Source of the DNA: JABMQB01 sp963677475
GTDB taxonomy: Bacteria > Bacteroidota > Bacteroidia > Bacteroidales > Prolixibacteraceae
Length of the DNA stretch: 64,000 bases
Direction: 5' to 3'
Assembly (NCBI GenBank): GCA_963677475.2
Contig: CAXXQD010000010.1
Location: forward strand, 178,249-242,248
Under the pieces are notes generated by a model, which was not told the origin of the DNA, made no database searches, and was given only the letters and a program-made list of their open reading frames with translations. The position numbers and the translations under genes are program-made. Positions 42,355-51,779 of the stretch are shown piece after piece; within the stretch, counting starts at the first letter, position 1; the number at the start of each line of letters is the position of its first letter.

Positions 42355-44304
42355 TTAGTTATATAATCCTGATAATTGATTCTTTACTTCTAAATTGACC
42401 ATTTCAACAAATTCTTCATTGGTCATTGTTCCTTTATCTCCTTCCCCTTGCTTACGTACCGAAACTGCTTCTTTTTCAACTTCTTTTTCGCCGATAATCA
42501 GCATGTATGGAATCCGTTTTAATTCGTTATCACGTATCTTCCTACCAATCTTTTCGTTACGCTCGTCAATAACGGTGCGAATATCGCAATTATTTAGATA
42601 TTTTAAAACTTTTTTTGCATAATCGTTATACTTTTCACTAATAGGCAACAGAACAACTTGCTCGGGTGTTAGCCATAAAGGGAATTTTCCGGCAGTATGC
42701 TCAATTAACACAGCAACGAAACGTTCCATCGAACCAAAAGGTGCACGGTGAATCATAACCGGTTTATGACGGTTATCATCGGCGCCAATATATTCAAGGT
42801 CAAACCTTTCCGGCAGGTTATAATCCACCTGGATTGTTCCAAGCTGCCAGCTTCGTCCTAAGGCATCTTTGATCATAAAGTCAAGTTTTGGCCCGTAAAA
42901 TGCTGCTTCGCCAACCTCGGTTACTGTATTTAAGCCTTTTTCTTCACAAGCCTCGATAATTGCCCGCTCTGCCTTGTCCCAGTTCTCTGCCGATCCAATG
43001 TATTTATCCGGGTTCTTCGGATCGCGCAACGATATCTGTGCCGTATAGTTCTCAAAACTTAATGCTTTGAAGATGATAAATACGATGTCGATTACTTTTT
43101 TAAATTCATCTTTCAACTGATCGGGACGGCAAAAAATATGCGCATCGTCTTGTGTAAAGCCCCTTACACGGGTTAACCCGTGCAATTCGCCACTTTGCTC
43201 ATACCTGTACACAGTACCAAATTCTGCCATACGAACTGGCAGGTCCTTGTACGATCTTGGTTTGATTTTATATATCTCGCAGTGGTGAGGACAGTTCATT
43301 GGTTTTAACATGTACTCTTCACCTTCCGACGGGGTTTTTATGGTTTGGAATGAATCGGCACCATACTTTTGATAATGTCCCGATGTTTTATACAACTTTA
43401 CATCGCCAATGTGAGGTGTTATAACCTGATCGTAACCATGCGCTTTTTGTAAGCGTTTCAAAAAACTCTCTAATTCCATGCGCAATTGGGCACCTTTAGC
43501 CAACCACAACGGAAGCCCCTGCCCTACATTTTCTGAAAAGGCAAATAACTCCATCTCCTTACCAATTTTTCGGTGGTCACGCTTTTTGGCTTCTTCAATC
43601 ATCACCAAATACTCTTCGAGCATTTTTTGTTTTGGAAATGAAACACCATAAACACGGGTCAGCATTTTATTTTTCTCATCGCCACGCCAATAGGCACCAG
43701 CAATCGAGGTAAGTTTTATTGCTTTAATCAGACCAGTGTTTGGCAAGTGGGGACCACGGCAAAGATCGATGAAATTACCCTGGTTGTATAATGTGATAGT
43801 ACCATCTTCCAATTCACTAATAAGTTCCAGTTTTAACTCATCGTTTTTTGCTTCAAACATCTTCAAAGCATCCGATTTGCTAATTTCACTGCGAACAATA
43901 TCGTTTTTTTGCCTTGCCAGTTCCAGCATTTTCTTTTCGATACTCGCCAGGTCTTTTTCAGACAAAACCTTTCCTTCCGGTAATTCAATATCGTAATAAA
44001 AGCCGGTGTCGACCGTAGGACCTATTCCGAATTTTGTACCGGGGTACATTGCTTCAATGGTTTCTGCCATTAAATGGGCAGATGAATGCCAAAAGGTTTC
44101 TTTTCCCTGGCGGTCTTCCCATTTATAAAGGTTAATACTGGCATCTTCATTAATCGGACGGCTTAAATCCCATACTTCTCCGTTTACTGAAATTGACAAA
44201 ACTTCTTTTGCCAATCTGGGAGAAATGGATTGTGCAATATCAAATCCGGTAATCCCTGCTTGAAATTCTTTAACGCTATTATCCGGTAAGGTAATATGTA
44301 TCAT
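42355..44304 (-). CDS. thrS: Threonyl-tRNA synthetase
   Basis: Charges tRNA-Thr. From the ATG at 44304 (MIHITLPDNS) it has 649 residues. A TGS domain (1-60) is followed by an editing domain (HWSSAHL-like HSSAHLMAETI, about 70), the class II catalytic core with the zinc cysteine in MNCPHHCEIYK, motif 2 (GLTRVRGFTQDDAHIF) and motif 3 (HRAPFGSMERF), and an anticodon-binding end. The longer frame to 44367 would run through the -7 box of the promoter, so the shorter start is favoured. It heads the infC-rpmI-rplT operon. Confidence 0.97.
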   Translation of the reverse strand: MIHITLPDNSVKEFQAGITGFDIAQSISPRLAKEVLSISVNGEVWDLSRPINEDASINLYKWEDRQGKETFWHSSAHLMAETIEAMYPGTKFGIGPTVDTGFYYDIELPEGKVLSEKDLASIEKKMLELARQKNDIVRSEISKSDALKMFEAKNDELKLELISELEDGTITLYNQGNFIDLCRGPHLPNTGLIKAIKLTSIAGAYWRGDEKNKMLTRVYGVSFPKQKMLEEYLVMIEEAKKRDHRKIGKEMELFAFSENVGQGLPLWLAKGAQLRMELESFLKRLQKAHGYDQVITPHIGDVKLYKTSGHYQKYGADSFQTIKTPSEGEEYMLKPMNCPHHCEIYKIKPRSYKDLPVRMAEFGTVYRYEQSGELHGLTRVRGFTQDDAHIFCRPDQLKDEFKKVIDIVFIIFKALSFENYTAQISLRDPKNPDKYIGSAENWDKAERAIIEACEEKGLNTVTEVGEAAFYGPKLDFMIKDALGRSWQLGTIQVDYNLPERFDLEYIGADDNRHKPVMIHRAPFGSMERFVAVLIEHTAGKFPLWLTPEQVVLLPISEKYNDYAKKVLKYLNNCDIRTVIDERNEKIGRKIRDNELKRIPYMLIIGEKEVEKEAVSVRKQGEGDKGTMTNEEFVEMVNLEVKNQLSGLYN

Positions 44305-44338
44305 TTTTCGTTTGCTGTTAATTTCAAAAAATTGTCTG

Positions 44339-44346
44339 CAAAGATA
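44339..44346 (-). promoter_or_regulatory. Candidate -7 box of the thrS operon
   Basis: TATCTTTG on the minus strand, an exact TAnnTTTG match, lies about 35 bp before the thrS ATG. A GTGTTTT stretch about 14-20 bp further upstream is a poor -33 match. It supports the start at 44304. Confidence 0.55.
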
Positions 44347-44462
44347 AGTATTCTTCATAGAAAACACTTACTTAGGCGGAATGATTCATCCTAAAAAGCT
44401 TAAATTTTGACAGGATTTATAAACAAAGGGTGGTTAATTCCTGAGAGAATGATTTATTTCAA

Positions 44463-45031
44463 CTATTTGTAGTTTTCGAATATCGATAAATTATCATTGC
44501 TGTTCACTTGAACCAGATATCCCTTGCCTGGCTTAAAATTACCAATATTGTTTGTCCAACCACCATAACTCCCCCAATCTTCGATTGCATTGCCGGCCTC
44601 GTCCATCACTTTTAGCAATGTGCCACGATCAATCAACTGTTGAACTACTTTTAAGCCACTATAGGTGAACTAACTTCGAATTCTGTTTGCGAGGAAGAAT
44701 CCCACAATTTGAACATAATTTGGTTTCCAACATTGTATCCATCTTTTCCCTCGTCAACTTTTGAAACAATTGCCACAGCAAGAGTTTGGTCGTTAAAACT
44801 TCCTAAACTTTGAGTTAAGCGCACTGCACCAACGCATAATGAACCATCAAATATTCCTATTTCATCCCCTTGCTGAAGGTTAGTCCCTGCAATTTTTGCT
44901 TCTAAAACATTTATGTTCATATGATCAAACCCGAATCCCGTAAAGGCTTTCTGAAAATGGTTTTGAGCCTGGGAATTGATAGCGAAAAGAAATATAATCA
45001 AGAGGTTAACGATAAAGTATGGATATTTCAT
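44463..45031 (-). pseudogene. Frameshifted exported protein
   Basis: An exported protein of about 190 residues split by a frameshift. The first frame (45031 to 44651, 126 residues) has a signal peptide (cleavage near SQAQ) and ends SSPIVA. The second frame resumes near 44653 and carries LKVVQQLIDRGTLLKVMDE and NFKPGKGYLVQVNSNDNL to the stop at 44463. A -1 shift at ATAGTGGCTTAAAAG (equivalent to one missing base) joins them. The protein matches the Bacteroidota extracellular modules found as repeats before T9SS tails (GKGYLVQ type), but it is free-standing here. Error or genuine mutation is undecided. Confidence 0.7.
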
Positions 45032-45304
45032 TCTATTATGTTTGGTTGTTTACTTTTAAAAAGCTGATTCCTACATCCCCGATAAGTTATTATACAAGCA
45101 ATTAGGAGTTTCGAATATAATTCTTTTGATATAGATATTCAATTATTTAAAACAAATGTTTAGTAACAAATAGTTAAAAACAACTATTTATATTGACTTT
45201 AAATATACTGTGAGACTCTTGGGAAAATAATAGCTAATATTATTAAACTGTCTTTTAAACAAAATTCTGATAACAATTAATAAAAAAAACAGTTTGTTTA
45301 TATA

Positions 45305-45499
45305 TCAGCGTAAAAATCCCTGGGGAGATTCTCCGGCTACATTACGTCTTTCTTTTGTCTTATTTAGAATTTCTGCCTTTTTCTCATTTGAATAAGAAAA
45401 CCAATTACCAACCTCGTCTCTTGTTCTCCGACAACCAAAACAAACTCCCTGACTATCGTGCTGACACACTTTTATACATGGAGATTCTACTTCTTGCAT
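45305..45499 (-). CDS. DUF1289 family protein
   Basis: A 64-residue protein with the family pattern SPCIKVCQHDSQGVCFGCRRT: cysteines in CxxxC and CxxC spacing that probably bind zinc or an Fe-S cluster. The following RDEVGNWFSYSNEKKAEIL matches the family's helical end. DUF1289 proteins are of unknown function. It is monocistronic. Confidence 0.85.
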   Translation of the reverse strand: MQEVESPCIKVCQHDSQGVCFGCRRTRDEVGNWFSYSNEKKAEILNKTKERRNVAGESPQGFLR

Positions 45500-45616
45500 T
45501 GTACTTTATTTGATTTTAAAAAAGTTTGACCAGCTTACTATTATAAAGCCAAATGTATAACTTTATGCTCAATAAACACATTATAATTTTATATAGGACA
45601 AAGAAAGCATGTTAAA

Positions 45617-46030
45617 ATGAATATACTTAATAATAGAAATTTTGAACCTGAATTTCGTTTCCAGACATCCAGGAGCAGTGGTCCGGGCGGGCAAAATGTA
45701 AATAAGGTGAATTCGAAAGTCGAGCTCCGTTTTTCCATTGATGCATCAAGCTTACTTACAGATCATGAAAAGGAGATCCTTCATCGAAAACTTAAAAGCC
45801 GAATTACTGATGATGGAGAACTCATTATTATCGCCCAAGATGATCGATCACAAATACGCAATAAAGAATTGTCAATCAACCGGTTTTATGAGCTCCTTGA
45901 AAAAGCATTAAAACCTAAAAAAAAACGTATCAGAACAAAGCCAACACTTGCATCAAAAAAGAAACGGATGGAAAAAAAACGCATTCATTCATTAAAAAAA
46001 CAAAACAGGCAAACTCCAGACCAACAATAA
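45617..46030 (+). CDS. arfB: Ribosome rescue factor ArfB-like peptidyl-tRNA hydrolase
   Basis: A 137-residue release-factor-like protein. The GGQ motif that hydrolyses the peptidyl-tRNA ester is at residues 24-26 (SGPGGQNVNKVNS). The C-terminal tail, rich in Lys and Arg (KPKKKRIRTKPTLASKKKRMEKK), is the one that enters the empty mRNA channel of stalled ribosomes in ArfB/YaeJ. It converges with the cold-shock gene; a weak inverted repeat lies between them. Confidence 0.93.
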   Translation: MNILNNRNFEPEFRFQTSRSSGPGGQNVNKVNSKVELRFSIDASSLLTDHEKEILHRKLKSRITDDGELIIIAQDDRSQIRNKELSINRFYELLEKALKPKKKRIRTKPTLASKKKRMEKKRIHSLKKQNRQTPDQQ

Positions 46031-46092
46031 GCAACAAAAAAGCCCCACCAAATTGGCAGGACTTAATATTTTAAATGATTATCTGATTTAAA

Positions 46093-46284
46093 CTATGCTA
46101 GTTTAACATTGACTGCATTTAATCCTTTTCTTCCTTCTTCAAGGTCAAAGGTGACTTCATCGTTTTCATGAATACTATCTTTCAGTCCATTTGAATGTAC
46201 AAAATATTCTTTTGATGTTTCTGACTCGATGATAAATCCAAATCCTTTTGAATCGTTAAAAAATTTTACTGTTCCTTTATTCAT
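46093..46284 (-). CDS. Cold-shock domain protein
   Basis: A 63-residue CspA-type single-strand nucleic acid binder from the ATG at 46284 (MNKGTVKFFND). RNP1-like GFGFI and RNP2-like YFVHS motifs and an EGRKGLNAVNV end are present. The frame extends to 46380, but the extra residues have no cold-shock similarity. A TATCTTGC box about 20 bp upstream is a plausible -7 element. Confidence 0.93.
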   Translation of the reverse strand: MNKGTVKFFNDSKGFGFIIESETSKEYFVHSNGLKDSIHENDEVTFDLEEGRKGLNAVNVKLA

Positions 46285-46544
46285 TATATTATAAATTAAT
46301 TTGGCGCAAGATACTCTAAAATATTGACAATAAAGATTTTTACCCAAAGTATTCGTTTTTTTGAAATTTTTCAATGGCAATAAAGGTTGGACTTAATTGA
46401 TATTTCTGCTGATTTATGTCGCATGCAAATTATTATTTTAAATTAAAGAAAGCATATAACAATAAAATACCCCTTTGTACGTTAATTCTAGGCTTGAATA
46501 ATGATATAAACGGAAGATTCCGCAAAGATACCCAATAGTTTGAT

Positions 46545-46552
46545 TATCTTTG
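46545..46552 (+). promoter_or_regulatory. Candidate -7 box for the 52-residue protein gene
   Basis: TATCTTTG, an exact match to TAnnTTTG, followed by GCA as usual. It is 160 bp upstream of the small gene, so the leader would be about 150 nt. A -33 element was not identified. Confidence 0.4.
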
Positions 46553-46712
46553 CATTCCAGTAGAAACACAAAATATTTCATGTTGACAATTTCAAATTTG
46601 GTTCCTATCTGTTTTATTTCAAAATAAATTTTTAGGGTAAGAAGTGAAAACTTTAAGCGTTAAATGGACGATTCCAGCATGATTACACATCGAATAAGTA
46701 AAAAAATAAGCT

Positions 46713-46871
46713 ATGGCAGAAAAGAAACAAACAATTGTTGTATCGCCTGACGTGACAAAAATGCAGGAAGTAAAAATTGACAACCGAACAAAAATTTACA
46801 TTGGGATTGATGAAGATCCGAAGGAAGCAAAAAAACGATATCTGGCAAGGTTGGAATTTAAAAAACCGTAA
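46713..46871 (+). CDS. 52-residue basic cytosolic protein, unknown
   Basis: A small gene of 52 residues (MAEKKQTIVVSPDVTKMQEV, then IDNRTKIYIGIDEDPKEA and a Lys-rich end). It is supported by a good frame, an upstream -7 box, and a perfect terminator 22 bp after its stop. Two valine/isoleucine-rich strands and a Lys-rich helix suggest a compact beta-alpha fold. No family is recognised. Confidence 0.6.
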   Translation: MAEKKQTIVVSPDVTKMQEVKIDNRTKIYIGIDEDPKEAKKRYLARLEFKKP

Positions 46872-46892
46872 AATTTAAAAGCCACATAAATT

Positions 46893-46927
46893 AAAGCTCC
46901 ATGTATAGCATTTACATGGAGCTTTTT
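46893..46927. terminator. Strong rho-independent terminator
   Basis: A 13-bp perfect stem (AAAGCTCCATGTA and its complement) with a 7-base loop and a T run on the plus strand. It lies between the small plus-strand gene and the minus-strand acyl-CoA dehydrogenase stop (46950); the A run on the other side lets it work in both directions. Confidence 0.92.
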
Positions 46928-46949
46928 CGTTATTCTGATCAAAATGCGC

Positions 46950-48497
46950 CTAAATCCTCACAAAATCAAGCCACAAGCTGTTTTCTTCGTATCCCTCCAC
47001 AACATTTTCATTGTTCGAAAAATTAAATGAACTAATTAAAGCAGTGATTTCCTGCTTCAGCATAAGAACCCCTCCTTCAATTAAATCTTTTCGATAACCC
47101 TTGTCTTCAAGGTCAATAACCAGGTTTAGTGATATGACCCGTCCTATAACTTTCCCCATTTCAACCAATTTACGTTGGGGCATTTGCAAATCAAGGTTAA
47201 AATTAATTTGAGATTTAATAAAGCTACTTGCTTTATCTGTTAAACTATAGGTTTTCAAAAATTGAAAAAGGTTGTTTTCTTTTGCCCTTTTCATAAGTTT
47301 GATTAATCCTTCCGAAATTTGCGCATAAAGAATATCGTTCGATCCTTCGAATATCTGGAATGGCCTGCTATCAGAAGTGCCTCTCCCTGCAATATGATTT
47401 AATTTGAAAGCCTTGGCCCCAACAAGTTGAACAACCGACTGGGCAGCTTGCTGCATCAAATCGGTAACGACGCTTTTTACAGAATTAGCTTCCATTCCCT
47501 GGTCTGACAAATCTTTATCCAAACCAGCTTTTTCACTGCTGTTTGCGCACATGGCAGAACATATAGTGTATGACGCCTGCAATTTGGACAAGCGCTCTTG
47601 CACCTGATCAAAATGAAACAAACTCTTGCCCCCAATAAAACGCTGTTTGCAATGTGCTATCGCTTCGTCCAGCATACGCTGAATAAAACCCATTCCAAGT
47701 CCTGGGAACTGCATCCTGCTTCGGTGCAAAAGGTCCAACATCATTTTAACCCCATTGGTATGTGGCTGCAATTTGTGGATTCCGGGAACTTTAACATCAA
47801 TGTGGTTTCTGCCATAAGGAATCATGTAAAGGCCCAAATTTTCAAAAAACTCTTCCACTTCTATCTGCTGTCCAGGTGCATTCATATCGGCAAGAAAAAA
47901 GTCAATATCACGCTGCAAGTTCCCCGAATCGGTTTTTTGCCTTGCGGTTAAAAGCCAGTAATCTGCCCAGCCAGTAAGGCCAGCCCAATGTTTTTTCCCT
48001 TTAATATGGTATTCTCCATTTTTTTGAGTGAAGCTGGTTTGCATATTTAGGGCATCGCTACCAAAATCAGGTTCGGTAATCATTAATCCACCCATATTTT
48101 GCCTGTTTATAAAGCCATCAAAAACAGATTTCTTTACCTCTTCTTGTGCATATTTCCCAAATGGCTGAAGGAAAAGTGCCGAATTTATTCCAAAGGTCAG
48201 CGATAAGGCCAATGATTCATACGATGCTGCAGCCAGCAGTCCAATATTTTCGTGCATCAAACTTCCCCTGCCTCCATATTCCTTGGGGATACCAACCGAA
48301 AGCGGGTTAACCGACATAATTTCACGAAGTGCAAACGGTGGCAAACCACGCTTTATGCTCATCTCGTCAAGGTTTCCACGCTTGTGAAAAACCAATTTCA
48401 TTTTCGATTTTAAATCTTTTAGGAAATCAGGGAAAGGAACACTTACATTGGTTGATTTAGCATGGGGATATAAAATTGAATGTTCAATATTATTCAT
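46950..48497 (-). CDS. Acyl-CoA dehydrogenase family protein
   Basis: A 515-residue flavoprotein that would oxidise an acyl-CoA to the 2-enoyl-CoA. Family motifs are the LTFGINSALF helix region, MITEPDFGSDA (substrate and FAD contacts), GKKHWAGLTGWADYW and the end FQIFEGSNDILYAQISEG with the catalytic-region EGSNDI. It is longer than the usual 380 residues because of an added C-terminal segment, as in other long Bacteroidota ACADs. The substrate is unknown. Confidence 0.88.
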   Translation of the reverse strand: MNNIEHSILYPHAKSTNVSVPFPDFLKDLKSKMKLVFHKRGNLDEMSIKRGLPPFALREIMSVNPLSVGIPKEYGGRGSLMHENIGLLAAASYESLALSLTFGINSALFLQPFGKYAQEEVKKSVFDGFINRQNMGGLMITEPDFGSDALNMQTSFTQKNGEYHIKGKKHWAGLTGWADYWLLTARQKTDSGNLQRDIDFFLADMNAPGQQIEVEEFFENLGLYMIPYGRNHIDVKVPGIHKLQPHTNGVKMMLDLLHRSRMQFPGLGMGFIQRMLDEAIAHCKQRFIGGKSLFHFDQVQERLSKLQASYTICSAMCANSSEKAGLDKDLSDQGMEANSVKSVVTDLMQQAAQSVVQLVGAKAFKLNHIAGRGTSDSRPFQIFEGSNDILYAQISEGLIKLMKRAKENNLFQFLKTYSLTDKASSFIKSQINFNLDLQMPQRKLVEMGKVIGRVISLNLVIDLEDKGYRKDLIEGGVLMLKQEITALISSFNFSNNENVVEGYEENSLWLDFVRI

Positions 48498-48765
48498 TTA
48501 TTTGTTTTAATTTTTTCAGGAATTGCTATCCTGTACTACTTTATCCAACTGTAACATACACCTTCCTTTATTGTTTTATTTAATTTCAGTGAATGAATAA
48601 CAAATACCCATTAAGCTGATTTATTACATTTTTATTATCCATATTATATTGTAAGATTGACTACAATTTAGAATTGAAATCCTCAAAATAATTAGGGCAA
48701 AGAGCTTTATTACTTAGCTTTGTTTTTTGGATTTAATAAATCAAAAAGTAACCAACGAAAGCTAT

Positions 48766-50109
48766 ATGACATCAAAAAACAAATTTGGCAGAAGAAAGTT
48801 TCTCGAAACTACAGCAATGGGGTTAGCAGGATTTTCAATACTGTACCCAATGAATTCGTGCACAAACAACGATAATGAAGAATGTATTAAACTGGGGTTT
48901 ATTGGCTTGGGGCGCCAGGCAATGTACTTATTAAAAGGTTTTATCAACCTGCCCGGAGTACAGGTAGTTGCCGGGTGTGATGTATATGGCCGAAAGCGTA
49001 CACGTTTCGAGAGGCTTGTAAAAGGATATTATTCCTCATCGGCAAAAAAAAATAAAGTAAGCACCTATTTAAACTTCAAAGATTTAATTGCAAGGGAAGA
49101 CATTGACGCAGTAGTTATTGCAACACCCGACCACTGGCATGCACTTATTGCCATTGAAGCATGCAAGGCAGGAAAAGACATATACCTTGAAAAACCTATG
49201 ACTTTCACTATTAAAGAAGGACAAAAACTCATAAAAGCCGTCAGGGAAAACAATGTTGTTTTAGCCATTGGAAGCCAGCAACGATCAGACCCTGCTTTTC
49301 AAAAAGCGGTAAAACTCGTTCAAAATGGCGATTTAGGGAATATAGAAAAAGCACATGCTTACGTTGGTGCCCCTCCTATTCCATATAACTTACCAGCTAT
49401 GGAAGTCCCCGATGATTTAGATTGGGATTTCTGGTTGGGCCCCCTGCCCGGAAACATTCATTTCAATGATGACCTCAACCCACCTATTTACCATGATCCA
49501 TTAACCAATGAAAAAGTTTGGGGTGCATGGCGATGGTACAAAGAAATGGGCGGAGGTTATACAACCGATTGGGGAGCACACATGTTCGATATTGTTCAAT
49601 GGGCCCTGGGTATGGATAAAAATGGTCCTGTCCAAATTGCACCAATTGGCGATGGAACTGAATACATGAAATTTACATATTCCAATGGCGTAATCATGAC
49701 CACTGAACCGTTCGATAAAAAAATGACAAAAGGGGTAAAATTTATCGGGGATAAAGGATGGGTCGAGGTTTCAAGAGATCATTTTGCAGCATCGAATACA
49801 GAATGGATCCCTAAAAAAAATATTATTCTGGATGAATCACCTTTGGAACTAAAAATACCCCATCAGATCAACTTTATTGAAGCGGTAGGTGAAAGAAAAG
49901 ACCCTTTAGTGCCTGTTGAAATTGGGCATAGTTCATGCACCGTTTGCACTTTGGGAAATATTGCCTGTGACCTTGGAAGAACCCTGAACTGGGACCCATC
50001 AACACAAACATTCCTTAACGACGATGATGGGAAAGCAACTGAAAAGTTGCATTATAAATATCGTAAACCGTGGGATTTTGAGCTAGACATAAAACCTATT
50101 CTCTATTAA
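48766..50109 (+). CDS. Gfo/Idh/MocA-family oxidoreductase with Tat signal
   Basis: A 447-residue NAD(P)-dependent sugar oxidoreductase. A twin-arginine signal (GRRKFLETTAMGLAGF) begins the protein and a Cys (MNSC) follows, so it is exported folded and may be a lipoprotein. The Rossmann motif is GFIGLGRQA. The EKP motif of the family is YLEKPMTF, then the GFO_IDH_MocA C domain. I chose the ATG at 48766; the TTG at 48727 lies upstream of the Tat signal. Substrate is unknown; such proteins often act on secreted glycans or inositols. Confidence 0.88.
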   Translation: MTSKNKFGRRKFLETTAMGLAGFSILYPMNSCTNNDNEECIKLGFIGLGRQAMYLLKGFINLPGVQVVAGCDVYGRKRTRFERLVKGYYSSSAKKNKVSTYLNFKDLIAREDIDAVVIATPDHWHALIAIEACKAGKDIYLEKPMTFTIKEGQKLIKAVRENNVVLAIGSQQRSDPAFQKAVKLVQNGDLGNIEKAHAYVGAPPIPYNLPAMEVPDDLDWDFWLGPLPGNIHFNDDLNPPIYHDPLTNEKVWGAWRWYKEMGGGYTTDWGAHMFDIVQWALGMDKNGPVQIAPIGDGTEYMKFTYSNGVIMTTEPFDKKMTKGVKFIGDKGWVEVSRDHFAASNTEWIPKKNIILDESPLELKIPHQINFIEAVGERKDPLVPVEIGHSSCTVCTLGNIACDLGRTLNWDPSTQTFLNDDDGKATEKLHYKYRKPWDFELDIKPILY

Positions 50110-50275
50110 ACCATATGTTATTTTCACAATACCCCCATCAACTATTTGATGATGACTGGTTGTAGGGAGGTACTATGATCTAGTGTATACTTACGATAAA
50201 TATAATTCTTTAAGTGATTGTAAATTTTACACGATCAAAATTCATTATATTGCATACACTTCTAAATTATTTGTT

Positions 50276-50674
50276 ATGGAAATTGACGAAAATAATAAGG
50301 GATTATCATCGAATACCAAAACAATATTAGTAGCAGAAGACGAGGACGTTAACTTTCTATTTCTTGATATTGTATTGAGCAATATTGGCATGAAAGTATT
50401 GCATGCAAAAAATGGCAAAGAAGCCGTTGAGCTTTGTAAAAACCATCCTGAAATTGATTTGGCATTGATCGATATTAAAATGCCGGTGATGAATGGTCTT
50501 GATGCTACCAATGCGATTAAACAATTACGGCCTGACTTGCCGATAATTGCACAAACTGCGTACGCTCTTGAATCCGATAAAAAACAATATAAAAGTTATG
50601 GTTTTAATGAATATATTACCAAGCCGATAGATAAAAACCATTTATCTGAAGTAATCCAAAAATATTTGGATTAA
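50276..50674 (+). CDS. Single-domain CheY-like response regulator
   Basis: A 132-residue receiver protein from the ATG at 50276 (MEIDENNKG). Motifs are the acidic pair in VAEDEDVN, the phospho-Asp in ALIDIKMPVMNG, and the Lys in ITKPID. No output domain is attached, so it acts by protein contact or phosphotransfer, as with regulators that serve hybrid kinases. No kinase is adjacent. Confidence 0.9.
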   Translation: MEIDENNKGLSSNTKTILVAEDEDVNFLFLDIVLSNIGMKVLHAKNGKEAVELCKNHPEIDLALIDIKMPVMNGLDATNAIKQLRPDLPIIAQTAYALESDKKQYKSYGFNEYITKPIDKNHLSEVIQKYLD

Positions 50675-50766
50675 TGGAAATCTAAACTGTTTAAGCATTG
50701 TAGTTTCATACCTTTCCAGTAAAACAAATAACCTACATCCAATTATAAACTAAAATCATTCATTTT

Positions 50767-51763
50767 ATGCATGGTAAAATTCGTTGGGGAATTTTAAGCA
50801 CGGCTAAAATAGCACGTGAAAAAGTTATCCCGGCCCTACAAAATGGGGGACTTTTGTGAAGTAACTGCAATATGCTCCAGGTCGATAGAACAGGCTGAAG
50901 CAACAGCAAAAGCATTAAATATTACGAAAGCATATGGTTCGTATGAAGAATTATTAAAAGATCAGGAAATTGATGCCATATACAATCCTCTTCCAAACAA
51001 TATGCACCTCGAATGGAGCATCAAAGCATTGAAAGCCGGCAAACACGTTTTGTGCGAAAAGCCCATTGGACTTAATGCTAACGAAGCCATTGAATTAAAC
51101 AGTGTTGCCAAACAATATCCATCGCTTAAAATAAGCGAGGCTTTTATGTACCGTTTTCATCCGCAATGGATAAAGGTAAAATCTTTGATCGATGAAGGTT
51201 CCATTGGAGAAGTAAAAGCAATTCAATCCTTTTTCTCGTATTATAACGTTGATCCTCAAAACATAAGAAATAGAGTTGAAGTTGGAGGAGGCGCCTTAAT
51301 GGACATAGGTTGTTATTGCATTTCATTCCCAAGGTTTATTTTTGGCACTGAACCCAAACGGCTTGTTTCAATGATGGATCGTGACCCGGTTTTAAAAACC
51401 GATATTCTATCTTCTGCAATGCTTGATTTTGCTGACGGGCGAAACTCCAGTTTTACATGTTCAACACAATTAATGCCTTACCAACGCGTACAAATTGTTG
51501 GAGACCAAGGGCATATCGAGATAGAAATACCTGTAAATGCGCCGAAAGACACATCCAGCAAAGTCTGGTTACGTACAAAAAATGGTTCTGAAGTATTTAC
51601 TATAGATGCGGTTGATCAATACACCTTGCAAGGCGATGCTTTTGCCAAAGCAATCATTAATAATACAGAAATTCAGCCATCATTAGATGATGCCATTGCA
51701 AATATGAAAGTAATAGATGCAGTTGTAGAAAGTGCAAAAACAAATTCATGGATTTTACTATAA
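50767..51763 (+). pseudogene. Gfo/Idh/MocA-family oxidoreductase, frameshifted
   Basis: The N-terminal frame starts at 50767 (MHGKIRWGILSTAKIAREKV, IPALQNGG) and stops shortly after the G run at 50845-50849. The next frame continues at once with DFCEVTAICSRS and EKPIGLNANEA. Reducing the five G to four joins them as PALQNGDFCEV, a normal family sequence, giving about 331 residues. The part from 50816 on could be read alone from a GTG, but would lack the Rossmann start. A real mutation, phase-variable G tract or sequencing error is possible. It follows the response regulator. Confidence 0.8.
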
Positions 51764-51779
51764 ATCCATGAATTGTATA

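Noticed and set aside
46030..46092. Possible terminator between arfB and the cold-shock gene
   Set aside because: The inverted repeat has several mismatches and no clear T run.
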